Both the position numbers and the translations under genes were made by a program. Positions 6,476 to 12,777 of a stretch of DNA of 12,848 bases are shown one piece after another. Location of the stretch: the NCBI GenBank assembly GCA_903889815.1, contig CAISYX010000090.1:1-12848 (forward strand), written 5' to 3'. A model generated the notes under the pieces. The model was not told where the DNA came from. It made no database searches and worked only from the letters and a program-made list of their open reading frames with translations. Source of the stretch: an uncultured Gammaproteobacteria bacterium (GTDB taxonomy: Bacteria; Pseudomonadota; Gammaproteobacteria; Pseudomonadales; Pseudohongiellaceae). Each line of letters starts with the position of its first letter. The first letter of the stretch is position 1.

Positions 6476-7090
6476 ATGAAAAAGTTAGCTGGATTGTGCG
6501 TATCCGCAGTACTGACGACCCTGGTGTCATTCAGTGCCATGGCAGACGATTTCCTCAAGCCTGTGAAGGATTTCACGCTGGTAGACCACCTGGGCGTTTC
6601 CCACTCGCTGGCCGACTATGCCGACAAGGATTACATCGTGATGTACATCCACGGTTCCGGCTGCCCCATCGCACGGCTTTCAGTGCCCGAATACCAGCAG
6701 ATCACCCAGACCTACAAGGACAAGAACATCGAGTTTCTGATGCTCAACTCCTTCATTCAGGACGACATGGCACGCATCCAGAAGGAAGCCACCGAGTTCA
6801 ACATCGAGTTCCCGATTCTGAAGGATGAGGACCAGACCGTGGCCAAATCTCTCGGTGTGGAGCGAACGGCCGAAGTGTTCGTCATCGACCCGCGTACCCG
6901 GGAAGTGCATTTCCGCGGCCCGATCAATGACGCCCTGGGCTACGAAACACAGCGTGTGGAAGTGGACAACCATTACCTGACCGATGCGCTGGAAACCATA
7001 CTGGCCGGCGGTGTCGTCAACATGGACGACATCCCCGACTCCAAAGGCTGTCTGATCGGTTTCTTCCACCCCGCGGTGACAGGGCTGTAA
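6476..7090 (+). CDS. Periplasmic redoxin (AhpC/TSA-thioredoxin fold) with a single active-site Cys
   Basis: ATG 6476 has GAGGAG 9 bases upstream and begins a clear signal peptide (residues 1-23, MKKLAGLCVSAVLTTLVSFS, cut after AMA), so the 204-residue protein is exported. The redoxin fold follows: VKDFTLVDHLG (30-40), YIVMYIHGSGCP with Cys63 at the peroxidatic position, FPILKDEDQTVAKSLGV (112-128), and FVIDPRTREVHFRGPI (135-150). A second Cys192 sits in SKGCLIGFF near the C terminus and could be a resolving or metal-binding cysteine. In redoxin-cytochrome fusions that I recall, a similar GCLI segment leads into the haem domain; here the protein stops about 12 residues later, so this looks like the stand-alone version. 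It is a paralogue of the Cys-less redoxin at 1-623. It is transcribed alone and ends at a strong terminator. Substrate unknown. Confidence 0.85.
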   Translation: MKKLAGLCVSAVLTTLVSFSAMADDFLKPVKDFTLVDHLGVSHSLADYADKDYIVMYIHGSGCPIARLSVPEYQQITQTYKDKNIEFLMLNSFIQDDMARIQKEATEFNIEFPILKDEDQTVAKSLGVERTAEVFVIDPRTREVHFRGPINDALGYETQRVEVDNHYLTDALETILAGGVVNMDDIPDSKGCLIGFFHPAVTGL

Positions 7091-7116
7091 TCAGCGCTTC
7101 AGCGGGAGCGAAAACA

Positions 7117-7148
7117 AAAAGGGCCTCTGTCTGGACAGAGGCCCTTTT
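7117..7148. terminator. Bidirectional rho-independent terminator
   Basis: GGGCCTCTGT (7121-7130) and ACAGAGGCCC (7135-7144) form a perfect 10-pair stem with a CTGG loop, flanked by AAAA (7117-7120) and TTTT (7145-7148, then CTTTT). It serves both convergent genes: the redoxin ending at 7090 and fpr ending at 7177. Confidence 0.93.
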
Positions 7149-7176
7149 CTTTTGGGCGTAGAATTGGCAGACCGGC

Positions 7177-7947
7177 TCAATCCACGAAGGCTCGTTCGAT
7201 GACATATTCCGCCTTGATGCCCTGGCGGGACTCACCGAAACCCCAGTCGTCCAGGATGCGGCTGATGTCCTTGAGCATGGCGGAGCTGCCGCACAGCATG
7301 AACCGATCATCCGCCTTGGTGGGAGCAGGCAGGCCGATGTCGGAGAACAGCTTGCCATTGAGCATCAGGTCGGTCACCCGACCGGTGTTCACAAACTCTT
7401 CGCGAGTTACTGTAGGGTAGTAAATCAGCTGCTCGCGTACCTGTTCGCCGAAGAATTCGTTGTCGGGCAGTGCGTTGCTGATGTACTCGCGGTAGGCCAG
7501 ATCGATCACGCGGCGCACGCCGTGGACCAGAATGACTTTCTCGAAGCGCTCGTACACGTCCGGGTCACGGATGATGCTCATGAAGGGCGCCAGTCCGGTG
7601 CCGGTGCCCAGCAGATAAAGATTGCGTCCCGGCAGCAGGTGATCTGCCACCAGCGTGCCAGTGGGCTTGCTGCTGATCAGCAACTCATCGCCGATGCGGA
7701 TGTTCTGCAGGCGCGAGGTCAGCGGTCCGTCCGGCACCTTGATGCTGAAAAACTCCAGTTCTTCCTCGTAATTGGCGCTGGCGATGCTGTAGGCACGCAT
7801 CAGGGGGCGCCCTTCCACTTCCATGCCGACCATCACGAAATGGCCATTTTCGAAACGCAGGGATTTGTCGCGGGTCGTCGTGAAGCTGAACAGGGACTCA
7901 TTCCAGTGATGCACACTGGTGACGCTTTGCTTGGAGACTGCGGCCAT
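7177..7947 (-). CDS. fpr: Ferredoxin/flavodoxin-NADP+ reductase
   Basis: ATG 7947 has AGGA 7 bases upstream and gives 256 residues, the length of Azotobacter and Pseudomonas Fpr; a longer frame to 8034 adds residues unlike the family. The FAD-binding motif RAYSIAS (51-57), with the block EFFSIKVPDGPLTSRL (65-80), and the NADP+-binding GTGTGLAPF (114-122) and LCGSSAML (218-225) are in the right order. The C terminus ERAFVD matches the bacterial subclass I type, not the plant type ending in Tyr. The enzyme moves electrons between NADPH and ferredoxin or flavodoxin in the cytoplasm and, in pseudomonads, is induced by superoxide through FinR. A finR-like gene is divergent here, with a LysR-type site between the genes, so the same control is likely. 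It ends at the bidirectional terminator shared with the redoxin gene. Confidence 0.95.
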   Translation of the reverse strand: MAAVSKQSVTSVHHWNESLFSFTTTRDKSLRFENGHFVMVGMEVEGRPLMRAYSIASANYEEELEFFSIKVPDGPLTSRLQNIRIGDELLISSKPTGTLVADHLLPGRNLYLLGTGTGLAPFMSIIRDPDVYERFEKVILVHGVRRVIDLAYREYISNALPDNEFFGEQVREQLIYYPTVTREEFVNTGRVTDLMLNGKLFSDIGLPAPTKADDRFMLCGSSAMLKDISRILDDWGFGESRQGIKAEYVIERAFVD

Positions 7948-8015
7948 TCTGTAATCCTGCCAATGATCAGTAAGTGAGGTTCCACGCCTGGCCCGGGCCA
8001 GCTGGAATGCGGCGC

Positions 8016-8045
8016 ATTGTAGACAATCGGTCAACTACCTGTAAA
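8016..8045 (-). promoter_or_regulatory. Predicted fpr promoter
   Basis: On the minus strand TTTACA (8045-8040, 4 of 6) is followed after 18 bases by TACAAT (8021-8016, 5 of 6). The start point would be near 8009, giving a leader of about 60 bases. The palindrome ATTGTAGACAAT (8016-8027) overlaps the -10, and CTGTAAAACAG (8039-8049) overlaps the -35. Confidence 0.5.
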
Positions 8046-8067
8046 ACAGATAATCTCCATATCCTTG

Positions 8068-8082
8068 ATCGGTTTTTCTGAT
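8068..8082. promoter_or_regulatory. LysR-type box (T-N11-A), probable FinR site
   Basis: ATC-N9-GAT forms a dyad containing T-N11-A. Its centre (8075) is about 65 bases upstream of the predicted fpr start point, the classic recognition position for LysR-type activators. It also adjoins the likely finR -10, so one site could activate fpr and repress finR. Confidence 0.5.
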
Positions 8083-8087
8083 ATAAC
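8082..8087 (+). promoter_or_regulatory. Possible -10 element of the finR-like gene
   Basis: TATAAC matches 5 of 6 consensus bases, but there is no good -35 at 16-18 bases. It would give a leader of about 105 bases before ATG 8199. It abuts the T-N11-A box, consistent with autorepression. Confidence 0.35.
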
Positions 8088-8198
8088 CTGTTCAAAGCGC
8101 CGCCCCTTTGCCCCGGGGACGTGAACGGAGCGGGACGATACAGCGGCGATTCCGCAAATTCAAGCCGCCGGAGTCATTGCGCCCGGCAGGAGCCCTGC

Positions 8199-9083
8199 AT
8201 GCATTACACCCTTCGCCAGATCGACGTCTTCCTTGCCACCGCGCATTTCGAAAATGTGACTCAGGCCGCCCAGAGTCTTGCCATGTCGCAGTCCGCAGCC
8301 AGCTCAGCGCTGCAGGATCTGGAGCAGCGCTTCGACGTGCAGTTGTTCGACCGCGCCGGCAAGCGTCTCCAACTCAATGCCCTGGGCAAATCCCTGCGCC
8401 CCCGTGCCGAGGCGCTCATGGCCCAGGCACGGGAGTTCGAACGCAGTCTTTCGCTGCATTCGGAGATCGGCGAGCTGAAAGTGGGCGCGACACTGACGAT
8501 CGGCAATTATCTGGCCGTGGCGATCATGGCCGACTTCATGGGGACGCATCCCGGCGCCCGCGTGAGCCTGACGGTAGAAAATACTGCCGGCATCGCCAGC
8601 CGCGTCCGCAACTTCGAACTGGACATCGGTCTGGTGGAAGGGGAGTTGCAGGACCCGGTATTGGACGTACTGCCCTGGCGCGAAGACGAACTGGTATTGT
8701 TCTGCTCGCCGCACCACCCGTTTGCCCGCCAGAAGGTGCTTGCAGACTCGGACTTGCTGCAGGCGCAGTGGATCGTGCGCGAGGCGGGTTCGGGCACCCG
8801 GCAGGCCTTCGATCGCGCGATGCACGGCCTGTTGCCGGGCCTGGACCTGCGTCTGGAGCTGCAGCACACGGAAGCCATCAAACGCGCGGTGGAGGCCAAT
8901 CTGGGCATCGGCTGTCTGTCGGCCATTGCCTTGAAGGACGCCATCGCCCGCGGCAGTCTTGTGGCCTTGAGCGCGCCGCAGCGCGACTGGAGCCGCCGCT
9001 TTTACTTCATCCTGCACCGACAGAAGTACCGCAGTGCAGGCGTGCAATCCTGGCTGGCCTTGTGCCGCGAACACACTGCTTAG
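8199..9083 (+). CDS. finR: FinR-like LysR-type regulator, divergent from fpr
   Basis: ATG 8199 has AGGAG 6 bases upstream and gives 294 residues. The N-terminal HTH (about 4-62) reads TLRQIDVFLATA...TQAAQSLAMSQSAASSALQDLE, followed by LFDRAGKRLQLNALG, which closely resembles pseudomonad FinR. The LysR substrate-binding domain starts near GELKVGATLTIGNYL (91-105). FinR in Pseudomonas activates the divergent fpr gene under superoxide stress; the gene order here is the same, which is the main support for the name. Cysteines are at 169, 239 and 289. I recall Cys150 and Cys239 being important in P. putida FinR; Cys239 is present but position 150 is Leu, so sensing may differ. The stop overlaps the convergent IMPase gene by 4 bases. 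A general LysR regulator of unknown effector is the alternative. Confidence 0.88.
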   Translation: MHYTLRQIDVFLATAHFENVTQAAQSLAMSQSAASSALQDLEQRFDVQLFDRAGKRLQLNALGKSLRPRAEALMAQAREFERSLSLHSEIGELKVGATLTIGNYLAVAIMADFMGTHPGARVSLTVENTAGIASRVRNFELDIGLVEGELQDPVLDVLPWREDELVLFCSPHHPFARQKVLADSDLLQAQWIVREAGSGTRQAFDRAMHGLLPGLDLRLELQHTEAIKRAVEANLGIGCLSAIALKDAIARGSLVALSAPQRDWSRRFYFILHRQKYRSAGVQSWLALCREHTA

Positions 9084-9889
9084 CCACGGTCTGCGCGGTT
9101 CAGAAGCTCGTGCAGCTGGGGATAAAGCGCTGGGTTGGCCACCAGAATGTTCTGATGATGGAACTCGGGGCTGATGCCTTCGGGCACCGGCTTGAAATGG
9201 CCGTACTGTGCGCCGGCCTCGCGGGCAATCAGCTGGGCCGCCGCAAAGTCCCACACGCTGAGGTTCTCGTAATAACCGTCCAGCCGGCCCATGGCAACCC
9301 AGCAGATGTCCAGGGACGCTGCCCCGAGCCGGCGGATGTCGGCACATTCCTGCAGCACCAGCGCCAGGCGCCGCACGATCTGCGTCATGTCGCCCTTGAT
9401 GTAGGGAAAGCCCGTGGCGACGATGGCACGCCGCAGTTCCGTCTTTCGGGCAACGTGGATGGGGGTGTCATTCAACCAGGCACCGCCGCCGGGCACGGCA
9501 TGGAAGGTCTCGCTCACGAACGGGTTGCACACCACGCCGCACTGCACGCGGCCGTGTTCAGCGTAGGCGATGGACACCGCACTCTGAAAATGCCCGTGGG
9601 CGTAATTCACGGTGCCGTCGATGGGATCAATGATCCACAGCGGGCCCTGCCAGGCGGAAAGGTCGAGCATGTCTGGCGCTGACTCCTCTGCCAGGATGCG
9701 ATGGTCAGGGAAGCGCGCGCGGATGGCGTCACAGATGTAATGATCGGCCTTCAAGTCAGCATTGGTCACCAGTTCCGTTCCGCCTTTGTAGGCCGAGGTC
9801 AGCCCCTGCACATCCAGACGTTCACGGCGGATCAGTTCGCCCGCAGACTCGGCGAGGGCGCGGGTAAATTCAGGAATGGACGCGTGCAT
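9080..9889 (-). CDS. Inositol monophosphatase family phosphatase
   Basis: The 269-residue protein matches the length and motifs of the Mg2+-dependent family: LVTNAD (40-45), ILAEES with Glu68-Glu69, WIIDPIDGTVNY with Asp88 and Asp91-Gly-Thr, and VWDFAAAQLIAREAG with Asp214. These residues bind the two or three metal ions and the phosphate. The blocks ATGFPY and ECADIRRLGAASLD are like those of SuhB and other bacterial IMPases. Substrates in the family include inositol phosphates, fructose-1,6-bisphosphate and PAP; the sequence does not settle which. ATG 9889 is preceded by GGAAG after 6 bases. The gene is convergent with finR (4-base overlap, no terminator between) and divergent from the DprE operon. 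Because that operon makes a sugar-lipid, a role in sugar phosphate metabolism is possible but not shown. Confidence 0.9.
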   Translation of the reverse strand: MHASIPEFTRALAESAGELIRRERLDVQGLTSAYKGGTELVTNADLKADHYICDAIRARFPDHRILAEESAPDMLDLSAWQGPLWIIDPIDGTVNYAHGHFQSAVSIAYAEHGRVQCGVVCNPFVSETFHAVPGGGAWLNDTPIHVARKTELRRAIVATGFPYIKGDMTQIVRRLALVLQECADIRRLGAASLDICWVAMGRLDGYYENLSVWDFAAAQLIAREAGAQYGHFKPVPEGISPEFHHQNILVANPALYPQLHELLNRADRG

Positions 9890-9919
9890 GGAAGACTTCC
9901 GGCGATGAAGGGGGAGCGC

Positions 9920-9928
9920 AGTATAGCA
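9920..9928 (-). promoter_or_regulatory. Extended -10 promoter of the IMPase gene
   Basis: On the minus strand TGCTATACT combines an extended -10 TG with TATACT (5 of 6), 31 bases before ATG 9889. The -35 region is poor, which is common for extended -10 promoters. The start point would be near 9913. Confidence 0.45.
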
Positions 9929-9949
9929 GCAGCCTGTCGCAGGAAGCAG

Positions 9950-9977
9950 GCAGGCGTGGGGTGACGCCGACGCCTGC
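9950..9977. repeat. Perfect 8-base inverted repeat between divergent genes
   Basis: GCAGGCGT (9950-9957) and ACGCCTGC (9970-9977) are exact complements with a 12-base loop. The repeat lies in the gap between the IMPase gene and the DprE1-like gene, upstream of the predicted IMPase promoter. It has no T tract, so it is more likely an operator or leader structure than a terminator. Confidence 0.4.
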
Positions 9978-10053
9978 GGCAGAGTATTCTGCTGCCCATG
10001 CCGACTCCTCTGAAATCCACAGCCTGCCCGAACCGCCAGCCGCGAGTGCCCGC

Positions 10054-11361
10054 ATGAAACTGCACTCCTGGGGCCGCTATCCCGTCACCGAAAGCCGCCT
10101 GCATGTGCCGCGCAGCCGCGACGCCATCGACAGGCTGTTGCGCCCGGCAGCTGACAAGGCTGCGGTGATCGCCCGCGGGCTGGGACGCAGCTACGGCGAC
10201 AGCGCACTGGCCGACGACGTGGTGCAGATGCTGGCGCTGGACAATCTGCAGAGCTTTGATGAAGACACTGGCCATGTGCGCTGCGCGGCCGGCGTGAGCC
10301 TCGCGACTTTGCTGCAGGTCTTTCTGCCACGTGGCTGGATGCTGCCGGCGGTGCCTGGGACGCGCTTCGTGACGGTGGGCGGCGCCATCGCCAGTGATGT
10401 CCACGGCAAGAATCACCATGGGGCAGGCACCTTCGGCGATCACGTCCTGGCGCTGTCACTGCTGCAGGCTTCCGGTGAAATAGTGCAGTGCTCCCCCACC
10501 CTGAATGCCGACCTGTTCAACGCCACCTGCGGTGGCATGGGCCTCACGGGGATCATCGTGGATGCCACGCTGGCCCTGCGCCGCGTGCCCGGCTCGGCGA
10601 TTGTGCAGCAAACTGTCCGCACGGCAAATCTGCAGGAGGTGTTTTCCCGCTTTGAGGAACATTCCGGGGCTACCTACTCTGTCGCCTGGCTGGACTGTCT
10701 GGCCCGCGGCGACGCCCTGGGCCGCTCGCTGCTGTATCTGGGGGAACACGCCGAAGACGGCGGCTACCTGGCACCGCGCTCTGGCGCACTCTCCGTGCCC
10801 TGCAACGCGCCGGCCTTCCTGCTCAACCGCTACAGCATGGGCGCGTTCAATGCGCTCTATTACCAGCGCCGCACCGACCCGCTGGCCCGGCAGCGCATCG
10901 AGGCCGACAGCTATTTCTTTCCGCTGGATGGCATCTCGCACTGGAACCGGCTTTATGGTGCCAAAGGCTTTCTGCAGTACCAGTGCGTCATCCCTCAGGA
11001 TGCGGCACTGAGCGGCATCACTCGCCTGCTGCAGGCAACCAGCGCCGCCGGCAAAGGCTCGTTCCTGTCGGTGCTGAAGAAGTTCGGCGCCGCCAATGCT
11101 CACTGGCTGTCCTTTCCCTTGCACGGCTACACGCTGGCCATGGATTTCAAATTCGAACGATCCCTGCTGCCGTTTCTGGAAGAGCTCGACGGCATCGTGC
11201 TGGATCATGGCGGGCGGCTCTATCTGGCCAAGGATGCCCGCATGAGCGCCGAAACGTTCCGTCGCAGCTACCCCCGCTGGGAAGACTTTCAGGCGTTGCG
11301 GCTTGCAAGCGGCGCCGATGGTCTGTTCAATTCGCGGCAGTCGCAGCGCCTGGGGCTCTGA
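10054..11361 (+). CDS. dprE1: DprE1-like FAD-dependent polyprenylphosphoryl-ribose 2'-oxidase
   Basis: From ATG 10054 the protein has 435 residues. The FAD-binding PCMH domain occupies the first 180 or so, with ARGLGRSYGDSAL (40-52) and GGAIASDVHGKNHHGAGTFG (109-128). The C-terminal part matches mycobacterial DprE1 over SFLSVLKKFG, LSFPLHGYTLAMDF (352-365), GGRLYLAKDARMSAETF and the final SQRLGL; Lys393 corresponds to catalytic Lys418. The position of the benzothiazinone-reactive Cys387 is Ala362. DprE1 oxidises C2 of the ribose on polyprenyl phosphate, the first half of the epimerisation to arabinose; DprE2 completes it. The DprE2-like gene follows after 19 bases. The start is uncertain: a GTG at 9961 would add 31 residues without family features, whereas 10054 begins 6 residues before the conserved GRYP; only a weak GAG precedes it. 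Confidence 0.88.
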   Translation: MKLHSWGRYPVTESRLHVPRSRDAIDRLLRPAADKAAVIARGLGRSYGDSALADDVVQMLALDNLQSFDEDTGHVRCAAGVSLATLLQVFLPRGWMLPAVPGTRFVTVGGAIASDVHGKNHHGAGTFGDHVLALSLLQASGEIVQCSPTLNADLFNATCGGMGLTGIIVDATLALRRVPGSAIVQQTVRTANLQEVFSRFEEHSGATYSVAWLDCLARGDALGRSLLYLGEHAEDGGYLAPRSGALSVPCNAPAFLLNRYSMGAFNALYYQRRTDPLARQRIEADSYFFPLDGISHWNRLYGAKGFLQYQCVIPQDAALSGITRLLQATSAAGKGSFLSVLKKFGAANAHWLSFPLHGYTLAMDFKFERSLLPFLEELDGIVLDHGGRLYLAKDARMSAETFRRSYPRWEDFQALRLASGADGLFNSRQSQRLGL

Positions 11362-11380
11362 CGCACACACTGGAGAATGC

Positions 11381-12118
11381 ATGAAGAACATTCTGGTCAT
11401 CGGGGCCAACTCCGCCATCGCCAAGGCCGTCTCGCGCCTGTATGCCGAAGAGCATTGCCGGCTCTATCTGCTGGCCCGCGACAGTGCGCTGCTCGCGCAG
11501 CTTAAGCAGGACCTGGAGATTCGCGGCGCCGCAGAAGTGGATTTCGCGCCGCTGGACGTGACGCATTTCAGCCTGCACGAGGCCGTGCTGGAACAGGCAC
11601 TGGATACACTGGGCAGCATCGACCTGGCCATTCTCTGCCACGGCAGCCTGCCCGATCAGGCACGTTGCGCCGAGCACTTCGATGCCGCGCTGGAGCAGTT
11701 CAACGTCAATGCTCTGAGTACCATTTCCCTGCTGACCCTTCTGGGCAACCAGATGATTGCGCAGGGCCGTGGCTGCATCGCGGTGGTAACCTCTGTGGCG
11801 GGTGATCGCGGGCGGCCGTCCAACTACGTGTACGGCGCCGCCAAGGGCATGGTGTCTCAGTACTTGCAGGGCCTGCGCGGCAGGCTGTATCGGCATGGCG
11901 TGCATGTTGTGGATATCCGCCCGGGCTTTGTTGACACGCCCATGACAGGGCATCTTCCCAAAGGCGCGCTGTGGAGCTCTCCCGAACGCATTGCCCGCTG
12001 CATCGTCGAGGGCATCGGCAGAAAGCGCCACACCGTCTATGCGCCGGGCTACTGGCGCCTGATCATGGCCGTCGTGCGCGCCATTCCCGACACCCTGTTC
12101 AAGCGCGTCCCGCTATGA
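11381..12118 (+). CDS. dprE2: DprE2-like short-chain dehydrogenase (2'-keto-arabinose reductase)
   Basis: ATG 11381 has GGAG 5 bases upstream and gives a 245-residue SDR. The nucleotide-binding turn is IGANSAIAKA (7-16), resembling the GA-SEIA form of DprE2 rather than the usual TGxxxGIG. The catalytic residues are Asn110, Ser138, Tyr151 and Lys155 (YVYGAAKG), followed by RPGFVDTPMT. DprE2 uses NADH to reduce the 2-keto intermediate made by DprE1, giving polyprenylphosphoryl-arabinose, the donor of D-arabinofuranose residues. SDRs are a broad family, so this function rests mostly on the adjacent dprE1-like gene and on the downstream phosphatase. The C terminus (YWRLIMAVVRAIPDTLFKRVPL) is hydrophobic and may hold the enzyme at the membrane, near its lipid substrate. 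Its stop overlaps the next gene's start as ATGA. Confidence 0.85.
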   Translation: MKNILVIGANSAIAKAVSRLYAEEHCRLYLLARDSALLAQLKQDLEIRGAAEVDFAPLDVTHFSLHEAVLEQALDTLGSIDLAILCHGSLPDQARCAEHFDAALEQFNVNALSTISLLTLLGNQMIAQGRGCIAVVTSVAGDRGRPSNYVYGAAKGMVSQYLQGLRGRLYRHGVHVVDIRPGFVDTPMTGHLPKGALWSSPERIARCIVEGIGRKRHTVYAPGYWRLIMAVVRAIPDTLFKRVPL

Positions 12119-12777
12119 ACACCACGACGGCACTGCCTCTGTACGTCGATCTTGACGGCACGCTGATGCGCAGTGACCTGCTGCTGGAATCCTTTCTGGA
12201 ACTGCTCAAACGCAATCTGCTGTATCTGTTCCTGGTGCCGCTGTGGCTGCTGCGGGGCAAGGCCGCGCTCAAGCAGGAGATCGCCAGCCGCGTGAGCGTG
12301 CGGGTGGACCTGCTGCCGTGGAACACCGAGTTCGTGGACTATCTGCGGAAACAGAAGGCGCTGGGCCGCCGCCTGGTGCTGATTTCGGCGTCGGACCAGC
12401 GCCTGGTCGATGCCGTGGCAAGGCATCTCGGGCTGTTCGACGCCGCCATCGGCAGCGACGGCAGGCACAACTGCTCGGGCAGCCAGAAGCAGCAGATCAT
12501 CGCCGCCGAAGCGCCACAGTATGTGTATGCGGGAGATCGTGATGTGGACGTGGACGTATGGCGCCATGCGGCGGCAGCCATTCCCGTGAATGTCTCTCCC
12601 GCGCTGCGTGCCCGCGTAGCGGCAATGCTGCCCATCGAGGCAGAGTTCACACGCACACCCGGCGGTCTGAAAGGCTGTGTGCGCTCCCTGCGTCGGCACG
12701 GCCCCAGAGCCCGAGTACTCGAGCGCGAAGTACTGGGAGGAAAGATACGCCGGATGCGGGGAGCTAGCTGGGCATGA
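12115..12777 (+). CDS. HAD-family phosphatase of the HAD-UbiA type, ending where UbiA should begin
   Basis: ATG 12115 overlaps the previous stop as ATGA, so translation is coupled and no separate ribosome-binding site is seen. Of 220 residues, about 1-190 form a HAD hydrolase: motif I YVDLDGTL with Asp12 and Asp14, motif II LISAS, a conserved Lys in the SGSQKQQ segment, and motif IV YAGDRDVDV. A short hydrophobic stretch (NLLYLFLVPLWLL, about 35-47) lies in the cap. Such domains are usually the N-terminal half of fusions with UbiA-type prenyltransferases that attach phosphoribose to polyprenyl phosphate; the HAD part would remove the 5-phosphate. The linker GGLKGCVRSLR resembles that of the fusions, but the expected RPHQW-KN start of UbiA is missing, and the last 25 or so residues (basic, RHGPRARVLEREVLGGK...) look like out-of-frame translation. 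The true or ancestral protein was therefore probably longer. Confidence 0.75.
   Translation: MNTTTALPLYVDLDGTLMRSDLLLESFLELLKRNLLYLFLVPLWLLRGKAALKQEIASRVSVRVDLLPWNTEFVDYLRKQKALGRRLVLISASDQRLVDAVARHLGLFDAAIGSDGRHNCSGSQKQQIIAAEAPQYVYAGDRDVDVDVWRHAAAAIPVNVSPALRARVAAMLPIEAEFTRTPGGLKGCVRSLRRHGPRARVLEREVLGGKIRRMRGASWA

Noticed and set aside
8304..9347. A 347-codon open frame on the minus strand opposite finR
   Set aside because: The translation has no domain features, and the strand opposite carries the well-supported FinR-like protein.
8108..9682. A 524-codon open frame running through finR and into the opposite-strand IMPase gene
   Set aside because: It is a GC-rich shadow frame: it lacks family motifs, is full of Arg/Pro/Gly, and conflicts with two clearly recognised genes on both strands.
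9961..10053. GTG start for the DprE1-like gene, adding 31 residues
   Set aside because: The added residues are low-complexity and have no family match; the start codon falls inside the loop of an inverted repeat and has no clear ribosome-binding site.
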